Below are positions 50,362 to 55,536 of a DNA stretch of 55,536 nucleotides, in pieces. Under the pieces are notes generated by a model, which worked only from the letters and a program-made list of their open reading frames with translations, was not told the origin of the DNA and did not search any database. The position numbers and the translations under genes were made by a program. Location: contig UQOW01000013.1 in the NCBI GenBank assembly GCA_900542805.1, forward strand, positions 1 to 55,536, written 5' to 3'. How positions within the stretch are numbered: position 1 is the first letter of the stretch; each line of letters opens with the position of its first letter. Source of the DNA: an uncultured Sutterella sp. Its GTDB lineage: Bacteria > Pseudomonadota > Gammaproteobacteria > Burkholderiales > Burkholderiaceae_F.

Positions 50362-52779
50362 ATGAGCATACGCAAAGCAAAGAAACCGGCTATTACCAGT
50401 GAGTGGCGTGAAAACAAAATCGCGCAGGAGAAGGCCCAGCAAGAGGCCGGTCACATGGCGCGTCAGTTTGCACGTGAAAAGGTCATGACGACGGTCGCGC
50501 GCGGAGCGCGTTCGGCCATGACATTTGTCGGTGCGGCTGCCGGTGCTCTTATGGCTGTTTTGCTGGCCATTTCCCTATTTACGTATACCCCGACCGATCC
50601 GGGGTTTTCCGTCACGGGTGCCTCCGGCGTCGAGAATGCGTGCGGAATTACCGGAGCTTGGACTGCCGATGTTCTCTATTGGCTTTTCGGATACTCGGCT
50701 TGGTGGATTGTCTTTGCTTTTTTTGCGCTCTTCGTCTCAAGCATTCTTGTGATTACGGCACGCCGTGAATCGAGTACGTGGCTCCGTACTGGCGGATCGT
50801 TTTTGTGTTTCCTTCTTGTCATGGCGAGCTCCGTTTGCATCGAGGCGTTGCAATTGGGGTATCTCGGAGGGCATTTGCCGAGTGGTGCCGGAGGGCTTTT
50901 CGGATACGAAGTAGCCTCATGTGTTGCCCCGTACTTGGGTGTCTGGGGGAGCACGGTTCTCGGACTTTTCCTTTTAGCCTTAGGTAGCTCGCTTGCGTTC
51001 GGGTTTTCTTGGGGAACGCTTTTTGATGTTCTGGGAATCTGCTGTGAGGCCGTCGTTAAAGTGGCCTTGCGTTGTGTCTCGAAGTCAAAGCCTCAAGAAA
51101 AACCACATTCTCCGTTGGACGGCATGGCGGTTCAAGATAGCCCTGTGACCGTCAAATCCGTGGCGACTCCCTCCTTACCGAGCACACCCCGAATGCCGGT
51201 TAAGACGATTCGGGAACGCCCGCCGCGCGCGAGTGCTCCCAAGGAGCAACGCGAACTATTCGGGCAAGACGGACGCATCGTCGCAAGTTTCGAGCTCTTG
51301 CAGCGACCGCCCGAACATCGGGATGGTGTTAATAAGGACGCCATCGGCATCACAAGTCGTCTCATTGAAAGTAAATTAAAAACCTACCACGTCGATGCGC
51401 GCGTTGTCGATGCGCGGGTCGGCCCCGTGATTACGCAGTACTGGCTCGAACTGTCCGAAGGCGTCAAGGGTAGCCAGGTCGAAAAGATTCGTAAGGACTT
51501 GGCCCGAGCTCTTTCTGCCGATAACTCCATCCGAATCGTGCCGGTGATTTCGGGCACTCCCTACATGGGTCTTGAGATTCCGAATAACAGCCAGCAACGG
51601 CTGACTGTGTACTTAAGTGAAATCATCGGAAGTGCCGAATTTGAAAACTCACGCTCTCTTTTAACGCTTGCACTCGGTAAGGATATCGGCGGCAATTCGG
51701 TTGTGGCCGATTTAGCGAGGTTGCCGCATTTGCTGATCGGAGGAACGACGGGTTCGGGTAAATCCGTTGCCGTCAATTCGATGATTCTTTCCTTACTCTT
51801 CAAATGCGACCCGTCGCAGTTGCGACTGGTGCTTATCGATCCAAAGTTGGTGGAGTTTTCTTTGTATCAGGGAATTCCTCACTTACTTTGCCCGGTTGTC
51901 ACGGACATGAATAAGGCGGCCAATGCCCTTAACTGGCTTGTCCAAGAGATGGATCATCGCTATGCACTGATGAGCCACTTGGGGGTTAGAAGCTTTGATG
52001 CATATAACGAAAAGGTCCGTGCCGCCATCGCGGCGGGAACACCCTTGGCAGACCCCTTTGATGTCACTCCGGAAAATCCGGAGCCGCATAAAGTGTTAGC
52101 TCCGTTCCCATACATCGTGTGTTTTATCGACGAGTTTGCCGATTTAATTCTGGTTCAGCGCCGTCAGGTCGAAACCTTGATTATGCGGCTAGCACAGAAA
52201 GCGCGTGCAGCCGGCATCCATATGGTGCTGGCTACGCAACGTCCGAGTGTGGATATCGTGACGCCGCTTATTAAAACCAATATTGTGGCGCGCATCTGTT
52301 TTCAGGTTTCCAGTCGCTTTGACAGTCAGGTCGTCTTGGATGAGCCCGGGGCCCAGGATTTACTCGGTCACGGAGACATGCTCATGAAGGTCCCGGGCTC
52401 TAATTCGCCGCTTCGTGTCCAAAGTTGCATGGTCACGGACCGCGAAGTAGAGAATATCGCCAACCAATTAAAGAGCATGGCGGCTCCCGAATACGTCGAG
52501 GGGGTCACCGACAGTGCCGAATCGACTGAAGGGGCAGAGGGCTTTACACTTAGCGGCGGGCACACGGGACGCGAAGCCGATCCGCTTTACGATCGAGCCG
52601 TCCAGATTGTCTTGGAATCCAAACGCGCCACTACGAGTTTTGTGCAGCGGCGCCTGCAGATCGGATACAACCGTGCGGCGAATTTACTCGAGGCGATGGA
52701 AGAGGCCGGCATCATCAGCAAGCCCAATCCGGCAGGAAAACGCGAGATTCTCGTGCGAGACGGGGAGCTTTTCCAGTGA
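50362..52779 (+). CDS. ftsK: DNA translocase FtsK
   Basis: 805 residues. Inner-membrane DNA pump that moves chromosome dimers at the septum and activates XerCD recombination. Residues about 50-230 hold four membrane helices, then a shorter-than-E. coli linker. The motor has Walker A GGTTGSGKS (residues 460-468), FIDEFADLI and ATQRPSVDIVT. The C-terminal gamma winged helix (SKRATTSFVQRRLQIGYNRAANLL) reads KOPS sites. ATG 50362 is chosen as the first methionine of the family-like MSIRKAKKPA; the frame is open to 50257. No Shine-Dalgarno is visible. lolA start overlaps its stop. Confidence 0.92.
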   Translation: MSIRKAKKPAITSEWRENKIAQEKAQQEAGHMARQFAREKVMTTVARGARSAMTFVGAAAGALMAVLLAISLFTYTPTDPGFSVTGASGVENACGITGAWTADVLYWLFGYSAWWIVFAFFALFVSSILVITARRESSTWLRTGGSFLCFLLVMASSVCIEALQLGYLGGHLPSGAGGLFGYEVASCVAPYLGVWGSTVLGLFLLALGSSLAFGFSWGTLFDVLGICCEAVVKVALRCVSKSKPQEKPHSPLDGMAVQDSPVTVKSVATPSLPSTPRMPVKTIRERPPRASAPKEQRELFGQDGRIVASFELLQRPPEHRDGVNKDAIGITSRLIESKLKTYHVDARVVDARVGPVITQYWLELSEGVKGSQVEKIRKDLARALSADNSIRIVPVISGTPYMGLEIPNNSQQRLTVYLSEIIGSAEFENSRSLLTLALGKDIGGNSVVADLARLPHLLIGGTTGSGKSVAVNSMILSLLFKCDPSQLRLVLIDPKLVEFSLYQGIPHLLCPVVTDMNKAANALNWLVQEMDHRYALMSHLGVRSFDAYNEKVRAAIAAGTPLADPFDVTPENPEPHKVLAPFPYIVCFIDEFADLILVQRRQVETLIMRLAQKARAAGIHMVLATQRPSVDIVTPLIKTNIVARICFQVSSRFDSQVVLDEPGAQDLLGHGDMLMKVPGSNSPLRVQSCMVTDREVENIANQLKSMAAPEYVEGVTDSAESTEGAEGFTLSGGHTGREADPLYDRAVQIVLESKRATTSFVQRRLQIGYNRAANLLEAMEEAGIISKPNPAGKREILVRDGELFQ

Positions 52780-53399
52780 AGCGACAGATCGTATCGGTAT
52801 TGACTCTTTTGGCTCTTGCGGCAAACGTCTGTGCGACCGATGCTGTGCGGATGCTCGAAGATTTTTCCGTGAAGATACAAAGTGCAGCCGGACGCTTTAC
52901 CCAAACGGCGGCCGAGGACGGGCAGGTGCTTGCCACCGGACGCTTTTCCTTTACACGCCCCGGAATGTTTCTGTGGGAAACGCAAAGCCCGTTTTCTCAA
53001 ACGATTCTTTGTGACGGAAGGACCCTTTGGATTTATGACCCGGATTTGCATCAGGTCACAATTCGCCAATTAAAGCATACGTCCGAATGGGGACCTGCCG
53101 CACTGCTTTTCGGTCAAACGTCACCCGAGGAAGTTTTCCGTCTAAGCGACCGAGGAAAAATCGGCGGCCTTCTTTGGGTTCGTGCAATCCCGAAAGCCTC
53201 GGATGCGGCCTTTTCCGTGATGGATGTCGGTATGGATGAAAATGGCTTTGTCCGAGAGCTCCGTCTGACCGATTCGTTCGGAGAGGTCACCCTGTATAAG
53301 TTGTCGGAGGTACTGGTCCCTTCCGAGTTGCACGCGCGAGACTATAAGTTTCGGATTCCTCCGGGAACGGACGTTCTTAAGGATACGTCGCAGCAGTAG
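52776..53399 (+). CDS. lolA: Outer-membrane lipoprotein carrier protein
   Basis: 207 residues. Periplasmic chaperone that carries lipoproteins from LolCDE to LolB. Signal peptide about 1-20 (LTLLALAANVCA), no lipobox at the right place. The core SAAGRFTQTAAEDG, RFSFTRPGMFLWET and TLWIYDPDLHQVTI matches LolA. ftsK-lolA is a standard order; the two overlap by 4 nt. Confidence 0.93.
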   Translation: MKRQIVSVLTLLALAANVCATDAVRMLEDFSVKIQSAAGRFTQTAAEDGQVLATGRFSFTRPGMFLWETQSPFSQTILCDGRTLWIYDPDLHQVTIRQLKHTSEWGPAALLFGQTSPEEVFRLSDRGKIGGLLWVRAIPKASDAAFSVMDVGMDENGFVRELRLTDSFGEVTLYKLSEVLVPSELHARDYKFRIPPGTDVLKDTSQQ

Positions 53400-53442
53400 C
53401 CGCAAAGAGACAATTGACCCTTCAGAGCCGGGTTACGCCCTG

Positions 53443-53448
53443 TATAAT
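53443..53448 (+). promoter_or_regulatory. TATAAT -10 box before the WYL regulator
   Basis: TATAAT at 53443-53448. The nearest -35-like TTGACC (53414-53419) is 23 nt away, too far for a standard promoter, so activation or another -35 may be needed. ATG is 39 nt downstream. Confidence 0.4.
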
Positions 53449-53486
53449 CAAGCGCGTCAATGACCTTTTGATTCGATGGCAGGGCT

Positions 53487-54479
53487 ATGCGTTCGAGTTT
53501 GGATTTCAAAATGCGGTTGTTCCGTATTGACCAAATGATTCACGACAACGGCTCTGTCTGTTTTGAAAAACTGCAGCAGGCGCTCGGGTGTTCTGCGCCG
53601 ACGCTCAAACGTGATTTGCGCTATCTGCGCGATGTTCTGCATGCGCCCATTGTGTATTCCAGGGCAACACACGGCTATTCTTATGAAAACGGGGCCTCGC
53701 CGAGGTTGCCGAAAGCTTGGTACTCCCCGATGGAATTGTTCACTCTGCTGACGACTTTAGACTTGTTCGAGCGGGTGGAAAGCGAAGAAAACGGACTGTT
53801 GTGCGGAGAGATGTCCGCCATGAAATCTCGCCTTCTGTCGCTTGTCCAAGACGACAAATTGCCGGCAAGAGAACTAAGAAAGCGTTTTCGTGTCTTGCGT
53901 CCGATGTCCGGGGTGTATGAAAATCCGTTTTTTGAAGTCATCGGTCGGGCTGTCGCACAACACAAACGGTTGCAGATTATTTACTTTAGTAAATCGCGTG
54001 CAACCGAAAACCTGCGCGAAGTCAGTCCGATGCGGCTTGTGAACTATAAGAATCGTTGGTACTTGGATGCTTGGTGTCACGCATCCGATGCGCTCAAAAC
54101 ATTTAATTTGGATAATGTTCGCGTCGCACAAATGCTTCAGAAACGTTGCAAGGCCGTGGCCATGCGCGATGTCGAAAAAACGCTCGACAGCACGTACGGC
54201 CTTTTTTCTCGCGGGGTGGCTCAATTAGCGGTAATCGAGATTGATTCTGCAATGGGGGCCTATGTCAAGGATGAAATCTGGCATGTCAATCAAAAACTTG
54301 AGCGGCATACGGACGGCTCTTTGACACTGCAAGTTCCGTTTGCACAGGAAACCGAATTGATTGGTCAAATTCTTCGATTAGGCGCTCATGCCCGGGTCGT
54401 TTCGCCTCCGGGATTGCGCCGAGGCGTTCAGATGGCGTTGCGTGAAATGCTTGCCGTCTATGCCTCAGACCGGTCATAA
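53487..54479 (+). CDS. WYL-domain transcriptional regulator
   Basis: 330 residues. N-terminal winged helix (about residues 9-52, KLQQALGCSAPTLKRDLRYL) and a WYL domain (about residues 140-235) with SPMRLVNYKNRWYLDAWC, where Trp191-Tyr192-Leu193 is the name motif. A C-terminal WCX-like extension (about residues 240-325) completes the common PafBC/CapW-like layout. WYL domains bind nucleic acids or nucleotides and often act as switches in DNA damage or phage defence loci. A metallophosphoesterase follows after 13 nt, so the pair is likely an operon. No defence effector is nearby in the window. Confidence 0.88.
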   Translation: MRSSLDFKMRLFRIDQMIHDNGSVCFEKLQQALGCSAPTLKRDLRYLRDVLHAPIVYSRATHGYSYENGASPRLPKAWYSPMELFTLLTTLDLFERVESEENGLLCGEMSAMKSRLLSLVQDDKLPARELRKRFRVLRPMSGVYENPFFEVIGRAVAQHKRLQIIYFSKSRATENLREVSPMRLVNYKNRWYLDAWCHASDALKTFNLDNVRVAQMLQKRCKAVAMRDVEKTLDSTYGLFSRGVAQLAVIEIDSAMGAYVKDEIWHVNQKLERHTDGSLTLQVPFAQETELIGQILRLGAHARVVSPPGLRRGVQMALREMLAVYASDRS

Positions 54480-54492
54480 GGATTCCTGCGTC

Positions 54493-55401
54493 ATGACATC
54501 GCACATAGCCAACCCGTCGCGAAAACATCATTCGCATCGCCGGACACGACATACACCGAAAGGTACTCCGAAAATATTTTTTTGCGGAGATCCGCACGGC
54601 AAGTTCGACCACATCAATTGGGCTGTGAAAAAGTACCGTCCTGATGCTGTTGTGATTCTCGGCGATTTGCAACCGCCCGGACCGATTGAGAAGATTTTGG
54701 CGCCGGCCCTGTCGCTTACTCAGATTTGGTGGATTCCGGGCAATCACGATAGCGATTGCGATGAGTTCTACGACAGACTTTGGAAGGGACCTTTGGCATC
54801 CCACAATTTGCATGGAAAGGTTGCCGTTGTCGCCGGCTTGCGGATTGCCGGATTGGGCGGCGTTTTTCGCGGCCAGATTTGGATGCCTGAGGCAGGTATG
54901 AACTATCGATCGGCTTCGGATTTTGTCAAATGTGCGCCTAAAAACAACCTGTGGCGCGGAGGGGTGCCGCGTCGCCATCGGACATCAATCTTTCCGAGTG
55001 TTTATGAAGGTCTCATGCGGCAAAGAGCCGATATCCTCGTGACGCATGAAGCAACGGCAAGTCATGCAAAGGGATTTGATGCCATTGATAAACTCGCCAA
55101 GGGCCTACACGTCAGGTGGCATTTTCACGGGCATCAGCATGAAGACCATGATTACGGTTTACGAGACGGTATTTACGGTCGGGCTGTCGGTTATCGCGGC
55201 ATCATCGACTTGAACGGCAACGTGATTGTCCCGAGTGAAATCGACCCGCGCGATCAGATTGCTTTGCAACAGGCCGGGGAAGAGCCGGCGCCCGAAGTTC
55301 TCGATAGTGTCGTGTTTTCGTCCGATGACGAGTTTTTCCAGAGAAAACGGCGTCGCGTTCGGCGGCCTCCGGTCAAGTCCGTAACAGCACACAGAGCGTA
55401 G
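54493..55401 (+). CDS. Calcineurin-like metallophosphoesterase
   Basis: 302 residues. The metal-binding motifs are complete: CGDPHG (Asp33, His35), ILGDLQ (Asp58), PGNHDS (Asn84, His85), THEA (His185) and HGHQH (His214, His216). The start at 54493 is the only ATG in frame just after the regulator; the frame is open to 54388 but overlaps it. N-terminal 25 residues are His/Arg-rich (KHHSHRRTRH) and the C-terminal tail is acidic then basic (SSDDEFFQRKRRRVRR), both unusual for this fold and possibly nucleic-acid contacts. Substrate unknown; could be a protein phosphatase or a nuclease or cyclic nucleotide phosphodiesterase. Confidence 0.88.
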   Translation: MTSHIANPSRKHHSHRRTRHTPKGTPKIFFCGDPHGKFDHINWAVKKYRPDAVVILGDLQPPGPIEKILAPALSLTQIWWIPGNHDSDCDEFYDRLWKGPLASHNLHGKVAVVAGLRIAGLGGVFRGQIWMPEAGMNYRSASDFVKCAPKNNLWRGGVPRRHRTSIFPSVYEGLMRQRADILVTHEATASHAKGFDAIDKLAKGLHVRWHFHGHQHEDHDYGLRDGIYGRAVGYRGIIDLNGNVIVPSEIDPRDQIALQQAGEEPAPEVLDSVVFSSDDEFFQRKRRRVRRPPVKSVTAHRA

Positions 55402-55481
55402 TTTGCTTTGTATTTCAACGAGAAGGGAATCGAGCTGTTGTCCGATAGCAACAAGATGTCGGATTGTCGGGAAAACGGGGT

Positions 55482-55536
55482 TTGACAACGTCGAAAATGC
55501 TGATATGATTCGCCCCCTCGTCGCAAGAGAGCGAAA
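55482..55536 (+). promoter_or_regulatory. Strong sigma-70 promoter, possibly of an RNA operon
   Basis: Perfect -35 TTGACA (55482-55487), 16-base spacer, -10 TATGAT (55504-55509), then a GC-rich stretch TCGCCCCCTCGTCGC. That discriminator is the stringent-control type seen at rRNA and tRNA promoters. What it drives lies right of the window, so rRNA is inference. Confidence 0.72.

Noticed and set aside
53414..53448. Standard sigma-70 promoter for the WYL gene
   Set aside because: TTGACC to TATAAT spacing is 23 nt, too long for a normal promoter; only the -10 box is kept.
1..55536. CRISPR array, prophage, transposase or integrase
   Set aside because: No repeat-spacer pattern and no gene or end motif of these elements was seen on either strand.

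Overview
The window looks like chromosomal core DNA from an anaerobic or microaerophilic member of the Betaproteobacteria, order Burkholderiales, most likely close to Sutterellaceae. The case rests on gene order and content. The block gyrA-serC-pheA-tyrA-aroA-cmk-rpsA-ihfB is typical of Burkholderiales. FimV-truA adjacency, a barrel-less OmpA-type lipid-anchor-free PG-binding protein, a long autotransporter, rubrerythrin and an NrdD-like tail protein fit a gut Sutterella-like organism. The family-level placement is inference. I see no phage, transposase, integrase or CRISPR array.

Layout. 1-2.0 kb (minus): an APC permease that stops early, preceded by a HTH-LicC-type nucleotidyltransferase fusion. 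2.2-3.9 kb (plus): a DUF1015 protein and a PII signal protein, ending at a terminator shared with an ompA-family gene (minus). 5-15 kb (plus): gyrA, serC, pheA, tyrA, aroA, cmk, rpsA, ihfB, a compact run for DNA supercoiling, serine and aromatic amino acid synthesis, CMP phosphorylation and translation. 15-19.6 kb (plus): fimV-like, truA, trxB and an Smr-domain gene. 19.7-28 kb: gltX (minus), a sodium:proton antiporter and an autotransporter (plus), leuS (minus). 28.2-31.4 kb (plus): a UvrD/PcrA helicase, a 60-residue NrdD-tail protein and rubrerythrin. 31.5-35.3 kb: a 50-residue minus-strand gene, then rmlACBD for dTDP-L-rhamnose (plus). 35.3-35.7 kb: an apparent autotransporter 3-prime remnant and tRNA-Leu(CAG) (minus). 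35.7-40.2 kb (plus): RNase R, RlmB and a neurotransmitter:sodium-symporter-family transporter. 40.3-49.4 kb (minus): recC-recB-recD. 49.6-50.1 kb (minus): a 31-residue membrane peptide gene and tRNA-Ala(CGC). 50.4-53.4 kb (plus): ftsK and lolA. 53.5-55.4 kb (plus): a WYL-domain regulator followed closely by a metallophosphoesterase. The window ends at a strong sigma-70 promoter with a GC-rich discriminator, probably the start of an RNA operon.

Most genes are housekeeping. The parts that deserve a second look are two microprotein genes with their own ribosome sites and terminators, the orphan NrdD-tail protein beside rubrerythrin, the naturally altered quinolone pocket in GyrA and the altered Pro101 position in AroA, the HTH-nucleotidyltransferase fusion with a permease, the autotransporter remnant, and the WYL-phosphoesterase pair. 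I did not find a clear multi-gene novel system; the WYL-phosphoesterase pair and the microproteins are the best leads.
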